DNA from: Sphingomonas flavescens
GTDB lineage: Bacteria; Pseudomonadota; Alphaproteobacteria; Sphingomonadales; Sphingomonadaceae
Assembly (NCBI RefSeq): GCF_030866745.1
Contig: NZ_CP133016.1
Span: 2,156,001-2,220,000 of the forward strand
Length of the DNA: 64,000 bases
Direction of reading: 5' to 3'
The position numbers and the translations under genes were made by a program. How positions within the stretch are numbered: the first letter of the stretch is position 1; the number at the start of each line of letters is the position of its first letter. Positions 1 through 8,197 of this stretch are shown here, in pieces. The notes below the pieces were generated by a model, which worked only from the letters and a program-made list of their open reading frames with translations, made no database searches and was not told the origin of the DNA.

Positions 1-949
1 CGAGCGCATACCAGAAAGCAGCGCCGATCGCCGGCACGGCGAGCAACGTCGCGGTCCAGAAGCCCTTGTAAAGGGCGCCCATGATCGACCCCTTGCGGCC
101 AAGCTTCACGGCGTAGGTGCCGATGATCGAGGTGATGATGCAGACGCCGCCGATCAGCAGCGGCAGGCTCATCAACGGGAGCAGCAACGGCGAAGCGCCG
201 AGCGCCAGCGCGACCGACACCATGGTAATGCCGACCGTGACGACATAGGTCTCGAAGAGATCGGCCGCCATGCCGGCGCAGTCGCCGACGTTGTCGCCGA
301 CGTTGTCGGCGATCACGGCCGGGTTGCGTGGATCGTCTTCCGGAATGCCGGCCTCGACCTTGCCGACGAGGTCGGCGCCGACGTCAGCGGCCTTGGTGAA
401 GATGCCGCCGCCCAGACGCGCGAAGATCGAAACGAGCGAAGCGCCGAGCGCGAGAGCGGTCAGCGCGGTGACGACCGGACGGTCGTTCGGCGCGTAGCCG
501 CCGGGGCCGATCAGGTACCAGAACAGGCCCGCGATCGCGAGCAGCGCGAGGCCGGCGACCAGCATGCCGGTAATGGCACCGGCGCGGAACGCCGTGGTCA
601 GGCCGCTCTGCAGGCTTTGCCGAGCAGCTTCCGCGGTGCGGACGTTGGCACGGACCGAAATGTTCATGCCGATGAAGCCCGTCGCCCCCGACAGGACCGC
701 ACCGATCACGAACGCGGCGGCACTAAGGCCGCCGAGAAAGAAGAAGATGACGACGGCAACGACGACGCCGACGATGGCGATGGTCGTGTACTGGCGGCGG
801 AGGTAGGCGGCAGCGCCTTCCTGGATCGCGGCCGAGACTTCGATCATCCGCTGGTTGCCGGCCGACATGCCGAGCACCTGGCGGCTGGTGACGATGCCGT
901 AGAGCACGGCAATCAGCCCACAGACTAGGGCGATGGTGATCAGGTTCAT
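1..949 (-). CDS. hppA: Membrane-bound proton-translocating pyrophosphatase, N-terminal part
   Basis: This is the first 316 codons of an integral-membrane pyrophosphatase that couples PPi hydrolysis to ion pumping across the inner membrane. It starts at an ATG ([11 protein letters not shown]) and runs off the left edge of the window. Several hydrophobic helices are readable, followed by the family signature [11 protein letters not shown] near residue 190 and DNVGDNVGD near residue 215, which bind Mg-PPi. The residue that separates K+-dependent from K+-independent enzymes lies beyond the edge, so the subtype cannot be called. It lies downstream of thiL in the same direction, separated by about 170 bp. 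The family assignment is secure; the ion specificity (H+ rather than Na+) is inferred. Confidence 0.95.
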   Translation of the reverse strand, partial: MNLITIALVCGLIAVLYGIVTSRQVLGMSAGNQRMIEVSAAIQEGAAAYLRRQYTTIAIVGVVVAVVIFFFLGGLSAAAFVIGAVLSGATGFIGMNISVRANVRTAEAARQSLQSGLTTAFRAGAITGMLVAGLALLAIAGLFWYLIGPGGYAPNDRPVVTALTALALGASLVSIFARLGGGIFTKAADVGADLVGKVEAGIPEDDPRNPAVIADNVGDNVGDCAGMAADLFETYVVTVGITMVSVALALGASPLLLPLMSLPLLIGGVCIITSIIGTYAVKLGRKGSIMGALYKGFWTATLLAVPAIGAAFWYAL

Positions 950-1073
950 GAGTTGTAATGTCCCCGTTTTGTGGCGACATCCCACGCGGCCCGAAGACCG
1001 GCGGCCGCCGCCGAAAAGCGGGGAAGGTGTAAGAAACGTTTTCGCGGCTGGCAACCGCGCCGCTGAGAGCCGC

Positions 1074-1178
1074 TTAGTGGAGGATGAGCGCGACCAGCAT
1101 GCCGGACGCGACGCCGCTAAGGCCGATCAGCCATTGGCGGAGCGGGAAGCCCGCGATTGTCTGTGCCCTGGTGCTCAA
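1074..1178 (-). CDS. Possible 34-residue membrane peptide overlapping the thiL end
   Basis: A short frame overlaps the last 60 or so bases of thiL and continues past its stop. From a TTG it reads about 15 polar or amphipathic residues and then one strongly hydrophobic helix ([18 protein letters not shown]) ending in TAA. The thiL C terminus would normally finish around its LPERLGFEH segment, so the overlap lies in its unconserved tail. There is no clear ribosome binding site and the start is uncertain. It may be a real small membrane protein or chance; I do not recognise a family. Confidence 0.22.
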   Translation of the reverse strand: MSTRAQTIAGFPLRQWLIGLSGVASGMLVALILH

Positions 1179-2094
1179 AACCCAGCCTTTCCGGCAGTTC
1201 GACAGGCTCGCCGGCGTAGGTGAGGGAAAGGGATGCCTTGCCTGCAACCAGCGAGCCGATGCGTTCGATTCTGGTCCGGTTTGGTAAAGGAAGGGTTACC
1301 GGGTCCACGGTGGCGGGAAGGGCTGCGAGGAGCGCGTAATCGTCTCCGCCAGTTGCCGCGAAGAGCCGGGATCTCAGGTCATGGCCACGCTCGGCGACGA
1401 ACGCGCTTGAGAGCGGGAGACGGTCCAAGTCGATGGCGAGTTGACAACTGCTAGCCTCTGCCATCCGCTGCGCATCGATCAATAAACCATCGGACACGTC
1501 CATCATCGCACTGGCGAGCGGAGCGAGCGCGCGACCCGCCTCGAGTTGCGGGATTGGGCGGCGGAAGATGTCGACCAAGGGGCCGTCGGCGTTGCGATCG
1601 GCCTGCAGCAATTCCAGGCCGACTGCAGCATCGCCGACCGTGCCGACTAGCCACAGCGCATGGCCGGGCTGGCCACCCGACCGCTGCGGCACACGCTCGC
1701 CGGCGCGGCCGAAGACGGTCAGGCCCAGCACCCGGGGGGCACCTAGCGGCAACGCGATCGTATCACCCCCGAGCAGCGGAAGCCCGTAGCTTTCGCAGGC
1801 CGCCTCAATGCCGCCGAGCAAGGCCTGCTCCCATTCGCCGCTTCCGCTGATCGTCAGCGATAGGAGGGCGCCGGCCGGCGTAGCGCCTTTGCCGGCGAGG
1901 TCGGACAAGTTTACCGCGACCAGTTTCCAGCCGACGCTGGCGGGCGGATCGTGCGGAAGAAAATGCACGCCCTCGGCAATGCTGTCGTGGGTGATCACCA
2001 GTCCGTCGAGCACCGCCACGTCGTCGCGCAAGCCGCGCGCTTCTGGCGCCGTCGCGATCCGGCGCAGCCGTTCGATGACTTCGCGCTCGCGCAA
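1117..2094 (-). CDS. thiL: Thiamine-monophosphate kinase
   Basis: ThiL phosphorylates thiamine monophosphate to thiamine diphosphate, the last step of the thiamine pathway. The 325-residue protein has the N-terminal DDVAVLDG metal/nucleotide loop, a [10 protein letters not shown] segment near residue 110, [11 protein letters not shown] in the middle and GGDDYALL near residue 250, all typical of the AIR-synthase-like fold. The start is a TTG: an in-frame stop lies two codons upstream, the nusB stop is 3 nt away, and [10 protein letters not shown] aligns with the usual ThiL N terminus. The last 15 residues after LPERLGFEH look like a non-conserved tail. It follows nusB in a tight operon, a common pairing in proteobacteria. 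Confidence 0.94.
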   Translation of the reverse strand: MREREVIERLRRIATAPEARGLRDDVAVLDGLVITHDSIAEGVHFLPHDPPASVGWKLVAVNLSDLAGKGATPAGALLSLTISGSGEWEQALLGGIEAACESYGLPLLGGDTIALPLGAPRVLGLTVFGRAGERVPQRSGGQPGHALWLVGTVGDAAVGLELLQADRNADGPLVDIFRRPIPQLEAGRALAPLASAMMDVSDGLLIDAQRMAEASSCQLAIDLDRLPLSSAFVAERGHDLRSRLFAATGGDDYALLAALPATVDPVTLPLPNRTRIERIGSLVAGKASLSLTYAGEPVELPERLGFEHQGTDNRGLPAPPMADRP

Positions 2095-2097
2095 CGC

Positions 2098-2556
2098 TCA
2101 GGCCCGCGCCGGGCGGGCTTCCTTGGCGATGGCGTCGAGGAGGCCGTTCACGAAGCCGCTCTGGCGCTTGTCGTAGAAGGCGTGGGCGACATCGACATAT
2201 TCGGAAATGACCGAGGCCACGGGCACATCGGCGCGGCCGAGCAGCTCATAGGCGCCGGCGCGCAGGATCGCGCGCATTGGTCGGTCGAGCCGCTCCAGCG
2301 TCCAGCCTTCAGCAAGGCGGCTGGCGATCAGCGCGTCGATCTCGTCGCGGCGCGCGTCGGCGCCGGTCACCAGATCGTCGAAGAAGTCCTGTTCGGCATC
2401 GTGATAGGTCGCGTCCTCGATGGTCGCGCCTAGCCGATGCTCATGGAATTCCTTGAGCAGGCGCGGCAGCGGGGTGCCTTCCATGTCGTGCTGGTAAAGC
2501 GCCTGCACGGTGGCGAGGCGCGCGGCTGATCGCGATCGGGAACGGGTCTGGGTCAT
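2098..2556 (-). CDS. nusB: Transcription antitermination protein NusB
   Basis: NusB is an all-helical RNA-binding protein that works with NusE (S10) at boxA sites to promote antitermination, mainly in rRNA operons. The 152-residue protein begins MTQTRSRSRSAARL, and the basic stretch leads into ATVQALYQHDM, the classic first helix. The C-terminal PVASVISEYVDVAHAFYD and FVNGLLDAIAKE segments are family hallmarks. The ATG overlaps the stop of the upstream hydrolase (ATGA), which fixes the start; an upstream extension would be low-complexity and is rejected. The stop lies 3 nt before thiL. Confidence 0.95.
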   Translation of the reverse strand: MTQTRSRSRSAARLATVQALYQHDMEGTPLPRLLKEFHEHRLGATIEDATYHDAEQDFFDDLVTGADARRDEIDALIASRLAEGWTLERLDRPMRAILRAGAYELLGRADVPVASVISEYVDVAHAFYDKRQSGFVNGLLDAIAKEARPARA

Positions 2557-3467
2557 GTTGCAGCGGCAGTAGCGGCGGCTTCCCCGGCAAGGAAGGGTCG
2601 CAGCGCATCCGCCACGGCGTCCGGTGCCTCCCACGGCGCGAAGTGACCGACATCTGGCAGCCGCACGACCGTCAGATCGTCGATCAATTCATTCAAGCCC
2701 TCGAGCTGAATCGGCAGCAACGCCTTGTCGAGCATGCCCCACACGACGAGCGTCGGGATCTTGATGCTGGGGAAGGCGCGCAGCAGGAAGTCGGGCAGGG
2801 GAAGGGTCGCGCCCGGTGGCGGCACCAGCACCCGCGATGCGCGATACCAGTTCAGCATCGCGTTGAAGGCGCCCGGCTGCGACCAGTCAGCGATATATTG
2901 CTGCCGCTCCTGCGGGCTGATCTTTGACACGTCGACGTGTCGCGCGAAGGTCGTGTCGAAGAACCAGTCGAAGCCCTTCTTTTCGACGACCTTCTCGAAC
3001 CCGGGGACCTTGAACGCATTCATATATTGCGAAGCCGCGCGCTGGTCGGCGTCCTCGATCAGGCTCTTCTGGAAGACCGCCGGATGCGGCGAATTGACGA
3101 TGACCAGCCGGGTCACCCTCGGATCGCCGCGCAACGCCGTTGCCCAGGCGATTGCGCCGCCCCAGTCATGGCCGACGAGCGTGAACTCCTCGAGACCCAG
3201 CCTGTCGGCCAGCGCGAAGATGTCGTCGATCAGCGTGTCGGTTTTGTATTCGCCTTTATCCTGCGGCAGGTCCGACCCGGCGAAGCCGCGCTGGTCGGGC
3301 ATGATCAGGTGAAACTGATCCTGCAACCGCGGCGCGATCTCGCGCCACGTCCGGTGCGATTCAGGAAAACCGTGAAGCAGAATGACCGCAGGAGCATTCG
3401 GATCGCCGGCCTGCGCCACGTTCAGCGTGACGCCGGTTCTGAGACCGATCCGCCGAATGTCGGTCAT
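2553..3467 (-). CDS. Alpha/beta hydrolase, epoxide hydrolase-like
   Basis: A 304-residue soluble alpha/beta-hydrolase. HGFPESHRTW (oxyanion-hole HGxP, residues 32-35) is followed by MPDQRGFAGSD and the nucleophile elbow GHDWGG with Asp101. A late GHFAPWE gives the catalytic His. An Asp nucleophile in this elbow is characteristic of epoxide hydrolases and haloalkane/fluoroacetate dehalogenases rather than serine esterases, and MLNWYRAS suggests the cap domain. The substrate cannot be told from sequence. The ATG overlaps the pirin stop by 4 nt and the stop overlaps nusB by 4 nt, so it is translationally coupled in the bolA-to-thiL run. Confidence 0.85.
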   Translation of the reverse strand: MTDIRRIGLRTGVTLNVAQAGDPNAPAVILLHGFPESHRTWREIAPRLQDQFHLIMPDQRGFAGSDLPQDKGEYKTDTLIDDIFALADRLGLEEFTLVGHDWGGAIAWATALRGDPRVTRLVIVNSPHPAVFQKSLIEDADQRAASQYMNAFKVPGFEKVVEKKGFDWFFDTTFARHVDVSKISPQERQQYIADWSQPGAFNAMLNWYRASRVLVPPPGATLPLPDFLLRAFPSIKIPTLVVWGMLDKALLPIQLEGLNELIDDLTVVRLPDVGHFAPWEAPDAVADALRPFLAGEAAATAAAT

Positions 3468-4372
3468 GGATAGCTGACCGTCTTCGGCACTTCGGGCAGC
3501 GGAATGTATTCCTGATCGTCGCCGGGGATGGTCGGGAAGCGCTGAGCTTTCCAGTCTTCCTTGGCCTGATTGATCCGGTCGCGCGACGAGGACACGAAAT
3601 TCCAGAAGACGTAGCGCCGGGTCGTGAACGCGGCGCCGCCCATCAGGATCAGCCGTCCGCCCGCCGCACTCGACAAGCGCGTCTGATGTCCCGGTCGCAG
3701 GACGTAGAGGGTGCAGAGGTCCAGCGTCTGACCATCGAGTTCCGCCTCACCGCCGACGAGCATGACTGCGCGTTCGTCCGCGTCTGCATCGATGGGCAAG
3801 CTGCTGCCGGCGGCAAGCTGGATGTCGGCGTAAATGGTCGGCGAATGCTGGGGCGTCGCCGCTTTTGCACCCCACAATTTGCCCATCAGCACGCGCGCGC
3901 TAGCGCCGCCATCCTCGATCAGCGGCAAGCCATCGGCAGCAACATGATCGAATGCCGGGGCTGCTTCCTCGCCGCCGTCTGGCAGCGCGAGCCAGGTCTG
4001 CATCCCGTAAAGCGAGGGCCCCTCCGGTCGCAGCTGCTGCGGCGAGCGCTCCGAATGGACGATGCCCGTGCCCGCAGTCATCAGATTGATGGCGCCGGGC
4101 TCGATCACCTGGTGCGAGCCGATGCTGTCGCGATGCTCGATCGCGCCGTCGAACAAATATGTCACCGTCGCGAGATTGATATGGGGATGCGGCCGCACGT
4201 CCATTCCTTGACCGGCGGGCAACCGGGCCGGGCCGAACTCGTCGACGAAGATAAACGGCCCGACCATCGTTCGCTCCCGTGCCGGCAGGGACCGGTTGAC
4301 CTTGAACGCCCCGAGGTCGTGCGTGACCGGCGTGATGATCTGCTCGAACGCGGTTTCAACGGTGGCCATCAT
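3464..4372 (-). CDS. Pirin family protein
   Basis: A 302-residue bicupin of the pirin family; some members are iron-binding quercetinases or redox-sensing transcription cofactors. The N-terminal cupin carries VRPHPHINLATVTYL, EHRDSIGSHQVIEPG and AGTGIVHSE, which supply the conserved His/His/His/Glu metal ligands. The second half (LMGKLWG, then a C-terminal cupin ending RLILMGGAAF and RRYVFWNFVSSS) matches the pirin C-terminal domain. Two consecutive ATGs begin the gene, and the first overlaps the bolA stop. A specific function is not inferable; the family call is firm. Confidence 0.9.
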   Translation of the reverse strand: MMATVETAFEQIITPVTHDLGAFKVNRSLPARERTMVGPFIFVDEFGPARLPAGQGMDVRPHPHINLATVTYLFDGAIEHRDSIGSHQVIEPGAINLMTAGTGIVHSERSPQQLRPEGPSLYGMQTWLALPDGGEEAAPAFDHVAADGLPLIEDGGASARVLMGKLWGAKAATPQHSPTIYADIQLAAGSSLPIDADADERAVMLVGGEAELDGQTLDLCTLYVLRPGHQTRLSSAAGGRLILMGGAAFTTRRYVFWNFVSSSRDRINQAKEDWKAQRFPTIPGDDQEYIPLPEVPKTVSYP

Positions 4373-4656
4373 TCTTCTCCCGGGGCGGTTGCACGGATCG
4401 ACAAGGCGTGGACTCGCTCGCGCATCAGGTCGCCGAGCGCGGCATAAACAAGGCGTTGGCGTTGCACTCGGTTCTTGCCGGCGAAGGTGGGGCTTTCGAT
4501 CTGGAGGCTAAAGTGACTCTCGCCGGCGGGATTGTAACCGCCGTGGCCGCGGTGCTGCTCGCTGTCGTCGGTCAGCTCGATGCGCGTCGGCGAAAGCGCC
4601 GAGTGGAGGCGTGCGAGCATTTCAGTCGCGATCGGGCCCGTGGCGGTCATGGTCAT
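4369..4656 (-). CDS. BolA family protein
   Basis: A 95-residue BolA-type protein, partner of monothiol glutaredoxins in Fe-S handling. The visible core is LTDDSEQHRGHGGYNPAGESHFSL, then FAGKNRVQRQRLVYAALGDLM and the invariant C-terminal HALSI. The usual RHR of the central helix is RQR here, a small deviation from the textbook family. Two ATGs lie two codons apart (4656 and 4650); either is possible and I take the longer. It heads the minus-strand operon with pirin, the hydrolase, nusB and thiL, and is divergent from the next gene across only 34 bp containing a perfect palindrome. Confidence 0.88.
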   Translation of the reverse strand: MTMTATGPIATEMLARLHSALSPTRIELTDDSEQHRGHGGYNPAGESHFSLQIESPTFAGKNRVQRQRLVYAALGDLMRERVHALSIRATAPGEE

Positions 4657-4659
4657 TGC

Positions 4660-4671
4660 ACCTATATAGGT
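4660..4671. promoter_or_regulatory. 12-bp perfect palindrome between divergent genes
   Basis: The 34-bp gap between bolA and the divergent plus-strand gene contains ACCTATATAGGT, a perfect palindrome whose AT-rich centre could also serve as a -10 element. It ends 3 nt before the bolA start codon. It could be an operator shared by both genes or simply overlapping -10 boxes; nothing in the window names a cognate regulator. Confidence 0.35.
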
Positions 4672-4690
4672 CGGCTGGATCAGAACAGGC

Positions 4691-5206
4691 ATGCAAATCA
4701 CCATCACCAAAGGCGAACGGAGCGACCGGATCGACATTGATTGGTCGGCTAGCGACTGCGTCAGCACGACATTCCCGCACAAGGGGCCTGTTCCGCACGA
4801 CGCAGTGCATTACTTCGTCGAACGCGAACTGGGCATCGGCCAGGGGTTTTGGGGAATGGTCGCCGGGGGCCGGCACCCTGAAGAAATCGCAGGGATTGCC
4901 AAGGCCGCGGGCCACGCGAGTGCCAAGCGCGCAAGCGTCCCAGACGCCGCCATCGTTCCGATCCTGCAGGCGGAGCGGATCGTCGAGTGCTTCGAGGCGG
5001 ACCTGTGGAGTCAGTTTCAGACTGACCTGCCGACATTGCGTGCCGCGATCGATGCCGGTTGCGCGTCATCGTTCGTGCCGACGCCGACGGTCAGTGACGA
5101 GGTGATTGCACGGATTCGCGGTGAACTTCGCGCCCTCTCGGAACGTTGGCCTGCGGCGCCGGCAGGCGAACAGCTCACGCTCGAATGGAAAGACGAAGTC
5201 GATTGA
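4691..5206 (+). CDS. Conserved hypothetical protein
   Basis: A 171-residue, soluble, acidic protein that I do not recognise as a named family. It starts MQITITKGERSDRI and contains DAVHYFVERELGIGQGFWGMVAGGRHP, then a mostly helical second half ending LTLEWKDEVD. No signal peptide or membrane helix is visible. The HYFVE stretch and the conserved-looking glycine loop suggest a real fold. It is divergent from bolA and its stop is directly followed by the J-domain gene, so the two are probably co-transcribed. Confidence 0.7.
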   Translation: MQITITKGERSDRIDIDWSASDCVSTTFPHKGPVPHDAVHYFVERELGIGQGFWGMVAGGRHPEEIAGIAKAAGHASAKRASVPDAAIVPILQAERIVECFEADLWSQFQTDLPTLRAAIDAGCASSFVPTPTVSDEVIARIRGELRALSERWPAAPAGEQLTLEWKDEVD

Positions 5207-5217
5207 AGCACGCTCGA

Positions 5218-5769
5218 ATGCATGGTCGGATCGAAGGTGCGCGCGCGAAGTGCGCTGCGCCGGGATGCGACGCGCCCGGGGAGTTCAAGGCGCCGCTGCA
5301 GCCGGCTAACTTCGACGGTCCCGGTTCCTGGCGCTTCCTGTGCCTGGATCACGTCCGCGAACACAATGCGAAATACAATTGGTTCGAGGGCATGAGCCCG
5401 GACGAGATCCAGGATGCGCAGGGACCGCTCGGCGGCTGGGAGCGACCGAGCCGGGCCTTCGCGCATAATGGTGTTGATCCGCCGCCGGCGTGGGGCGACT
5501 TTTCCGATCCGCTGGAGGCGATCTCCGGCAGGTTCAGGCGCGGGCGGCAGCCGGAGGCACCATCGCGCTTCACTAAAGCCGAGCGGCGCGCGCTATCCGT
5601 GCTGGGGCTAGGTGATGACGCCGACCGGCATCAGCTGCGGCAGCGCTACTCCGGGCTGGTGCGCCGCTATCACCCCGACAAGAATGGCGGTGACCGCAGT
5701 CACGAGGCCAAGCTTGGCGAGGTGATCGAGGCCTATCAGCAGCTGCGGAAGTCCGCCGCTTTCGCCTAA
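5218..5769 (+). CDS. J-domain (DnaJ-like) protein
   Basis: A 183-residue protein with a C-terminal J-domain: LSVLGLGDDADRHQLRQRYSGLVRRYHPDKNGG, where His152-Pro153-Asp154 is the motif that stimulates Hsp70 ATPase. The N-terminal part has two cysteines in KCAAPGCDAPGEF and a later CLDH, a possible small zinc site, and then a YNWFEGMSPDE linker. This architecture, with the J-domain last and no GF-rich region, makes it a class III co-chaperone of unknown client. ATG 5218 is taken as start; a TTG at 5203 overlapping the previous stop is an alternative. Its stop overlaps the convergent GST gene by 4 nt. Confidence 0.85.
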   Translation: MHGRIEGARAKCAAPGCDAPGEFKAPLQPANFDGPGSWRFLCLDHVREHNAKYNWFEGMSPDEIQDAQGPLGGWERPSRAFAHNGVDPPPAWGDFSDPLEAISGRFRRGRQPEAPSRFTKAERRALSVLGLGDDADRHQLRQRYSGLVRRYHPDKNGGDRSHEAKLGEVIEAYQQLRKSAAFA

Positions 5770-6422
5770 TCGCGGTCGGGGGCGCCGAGCGGGAAATAGG
5801 CACGGAATTGCCGCGCGTCCTCGACACACCGCGATACCGCAGGATGGCCAAGCAGCCGCTGGCGGTAGGCTTTCAATCGCGGACGCGCTTCGCCGATTTC
5901 CTCGACCCAATCGGCATAGAATAGCGACGGAGCGGCCGCGCAGTCCGCCAGCGTGAAGGCATCGCCGACCGCCCAAGGACCATCGCCGAGATTTTGCTCC
6001 AGCCAGTCATAGGCGATGTGGAGACGCTGGCGAGCGCGCTCTTCGCCATAAGCATCCTGAGAGCCTTCGGGTCTCAGCACATTTGCAACCGGGGCATTCA
6101 TATTGGTCATCACGTGGAGGTCGAAAAACCGGTCGAGAAACCGCGACCGGAGCCCGGCATCGCCATCCGGAATCCAACGGTTCGGGCCAGGATATTTCAC
6201 GTCGAGATAGTCGATGATCGGCGTCGATTCGAACACCGCCGTGTCCCCCTCCAGCAGGAGCGGGAACTGGCCGAAGGGCGAGTGCCGCTTAAGCACCGCG
6301 CTATTTTCCGGCTGGTCCGGGCCGACGGACCGGAACTCAAACGGCGTTGCATTGGCGTAGAGCGGGATCAGCGCCTTCCACGTGTAGGACGAGAAGAGGT
6401 GACCGAAGAGCTGCAACTTCAT
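5766..6422 (-). CDS. Glutathione S-transferase family protein
   Basis: A 218-residue cytosolic GST fold. The N-terminal thioredoxin-like domain reads MKLQLFGHLFSSYTWKAL, with PFGQFPLLLEGD and the FESTPIIDYLD segment that contacts the glutathione gamma-glutamyl group. The C-terminal helical domain carries VGDAFTLADCAAAPSLFYADW with the N-capping box aspartate. The substrate is unknown. It is the last gene of the minus-strand detoxification-like array, its ATG overlapping the stop of the next GST by 4 nt. Confidence 0.88.
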   Translation of the reverse strand: MKLQLFGHLFSSYTWKALIPLYANATPFEFRSVGPDQPENSAVLKRHSPFGQFPLLLEGDTAVFESTPIIDYLDVKYPGPNRWIPDGDAGLRSRFLDRFFDLHVMTNMNAPVANVLRPEGSQDAYGEERARQRLHIAYDWLEQNLGDGPWAVGDAFTLADCAAAPSLFYADWVEEIGEARPRLKAYRQRLLGHPAVSRCVEDARQFRAYFPLGAPDRD

Positions 6423-7078
6423 TGAGCCTGCCTTTCAGACGCGGCGAGGAAAACCTGCTGCTGAGCCTCGAACGCGCGCTGGAACGCGGGTCGGGCTTCG
6501 CCGCGCGCGACGTAGGCGGCCAACCGCTCATCGAGCAATGGCGTGGCGGCGGGCCGCCGCAGCACGTTGACCATCAGCAGGTCGCCCGCGTTGAATCCAC
6601 CGTCGAGCCAATCGGCGTCGCCGAGGCGGCTCGACAGATCCGTCAGCCGGGTGCGAATGCGATCTTCCATGATCGGCAAGCGTGCCTCGAACCATGGCTT
6701 GTCGCGCTCAATCAGCATGGCGGCTTCGCGTTCGACGATGACCGGCTCGACGGTCGCCTTCGCAGCGAACATCCAAGCGATCGCCCTTGATCGCGCCTTA
6801 GCGTCAACCGGCAGAAGTCCCGCGTGCGTTTCCGCAATGCGCAGGATGATCGCCGCGGACTCGAACAGCGTCAGTCGGTCTTCCTGATAGGTCGGGATCT
6901 GGCCGAACGGCTGAAGCGCGCGATGCTCCGGCTCCTTCATTTCCTTGAAGGAAACGAGGTGCACGTCGTAAGGCTGGCCGACTTCCTCCAGCGCCCAGCG
7001 GACCGGGAAATCGCGCGCCAGGCCACGGCCGCGGTCTGGCGAACTTTCGAACGCGCGGATGGTCGGTTTAGACGTCAC
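6419..7078 (-). CDS. Glutathione S-transferase family protein
   Basis: A 219-residue GST relative. FPVRWALEEVGQPYDVHLVSF is the first helix of the thioredoxin-like domain, then PFGQIPTYQEDRLTLFESAAIILRIAE carries the cis-proline and the ESxAI glutathione contact. The C-terminal domain has a FNAGDLLMVNVLRR capping box. It resembles the third GST in this array (9855-10505) more than the neighbouring one, so the two are probably old duplicates. The start is a GTG that shares its first G with the TAG stop of the upstream DHFR-like gene. Confidence 0.86.
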   Translation of the reverse strand: MTSKPTIRAFESSPDRGRGLARDFPVRWALEEVGQPYDVHLVSFKEMKEPEHRALQPFGQIPTYQEDRLTLFESAAIILRIAETHAGLLPVDAKARSRAIAWMFAAKATVEPVIVEREAAMLIERDKPWFEARLPIMEDRIRTRLTDLSSRLGDADWLDGGFNAGDLLMVNVLRRPAATPLLDERLAAYVARGEARPAFQRAFEAQQQVFLAASERQAQ

Positions 7079-7707
7079 TATGCGTCGGCCTTGTCGGCTT
7101 CTTCGGCAAACGAGCCGATCGGCACTTCGCCGGCCGGTTCATATTCGAGGAAGGCAACGCCCTTGTCGGAGACGACATGCTTGACCAGCTTCAGCGCGCC
7201 GGCGCCGGTCGACCCGTCGAAGATCGACTTGCCGTCACCCAGGATGACCGGGAAGACCATGGTGATCAACCGATCGATCAGCCCCGCTTTAATCAGCGGT
7301 GCGTAGATCGTGCTGCTGCCCTGGATCAGCAGGTCGCGGCCTTCGGTCTGCTTGAGCTTCCGGACCGCGTCCGCGGTGTCACCAGACAGCTTCTCGCTAC
7401 GATCCCATTCGAGCGGCTCGTCCGAATGGGTCAGCACATATTTGTTGATGCGCTGGAAGCGCGCGCCGACGGGATCTTCCTGGTGCTTGGGCCAGTAGGA
7501 CGAAAAAATGTCGTACGTCCGCTTTCCGAGCAGCAGGTCGTAGTCGGCGTCGATCACCGGGCCGAAAGCCTTTTCCAGCCCTTCGTCCCAGAAGTGGAAG
7601 GACCAGCCGCCGTAACGGAATCCTGAAGTCGTATCTTCGTCCGGTCCGCCCGGCGCCTGCATGATGCCGTCCAGCGACTGGAAGACGGCGCCGGTGAGCT
7701 TACGCAT
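7078..7707 (-). CDS. Dihydrofolate reductase family (RibD C-terminal-like) protein
   Basis: A 209-residue protein of the DHFR/RibD-C superfamily. It starts MRKLTGAVFQSLDGIMQAPGG and has DLLLGKRTYDIFSSYWP and GRDLLIQGSSTIYAPLIKAGLIDRL, the typical NADPH-binding strands, then a VFPVILGDGKSIF segment. These standalone relatives are not the housekeeping FolA and their substrates are mostly unknown. It sits inside the array between a GST and a VOC protein, with an 8-nt overlap to the upstream gene, so it is co-translated with them. Confidence 0.85.
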   Translation of the reverse strand: MRKLTGAVFQSLDGIMQAPGGPDEDTTSGFRYGGWSFHFWDEGLEKAFGPVIDADYDLLLGKRTYDIFSSYWPKHQEDPVGARFQRINKYVLTHSDEPLEWDRSEKLSGDTADAVRKLKQTEGRDLLIQGSSTIYAPLIKAGLIDRLITMVFPVILGDGKSIFDGSTGAGALKLVKHVVSDKGVAFLEYEPAGEVPIGSFAEEADKADA

Positions 7708-8197
7708 CCGCCGGCACCTCGGCCATCGCGGCTTCGATGGTGGCGATGTCGATCTTCTTCATCGTCATCATCGCGTCGAACGCGCGCTTCGCGGCCGCCT
7801 TGTCGTGACTGGTCGTCGCGTCGAGCAACACGCGCGGCGTAATCTGCCAGGAGAAGCCCCACTTGTCCCTGCACCAGCCGCAGGCGCTTTCCTCGCCGCC
7901 GTTGCCGACGATGGCATTCCAGTAGCGATCGGTTTCCTCCTGGTCTTCGGTGACGACCATGAAGCTGACGGACTCGTTCGGCTTGAAGTTCGGTCCGCCG
8001 TTAAGGCCGGAGAACGAGCGGCCGAGAACGGTAAAGTCCAAGGTCAGCTCGGCGCCTTCCTTGCCATCCGGATAATCGCCCGGCGCCTTCATCGCATTGC
8101 CGACCGAGCTGTCGGGGAAAGTGGCCGCGTAGAATTCAGCCGCCTTGCGCGCCTCGCCATGGTCGAACCACAGCACGGTCGTCAGTTTCGAGGTCAT
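7700..8197 (-). CDS. VOC family protein (PhnB/3-demethylubiquinone-like)
   Basis: A 165-residue vicinal-oxygen-chelate fold protein of the PhnB-like group. LTTVLWFDHGEARKAAEFYAATFPDS opens the fold, and SFMVVTEDQEETDRYWNAIVGNGGEESACGWCRDKWGFSWQITP is the characteristic second half with its conserved Trp-Gly pair. Many such proteins are annotated as 3-demethylubiquinone-9 methyltransferases, but there is no SAM-binding domain here. The ATG is at the end of the upstream gene (ATGA overlap). Confidence 0.85.
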   Translation of the reverse strand: MTSKLTTVLWFDHGEARKAAEFYAATFPDSSVGNAMKAPGDYPDGKEGAELTLDFTVLGRSFSGLNGGPNFKPNESVSFMVVTEDQEETDRYWNAIVGNGGEESACGWCRDKWGFSWQITPRVLLDATTSHDKAAAKRAFDAMMTMKKIDIATIEAAMAEVPADA

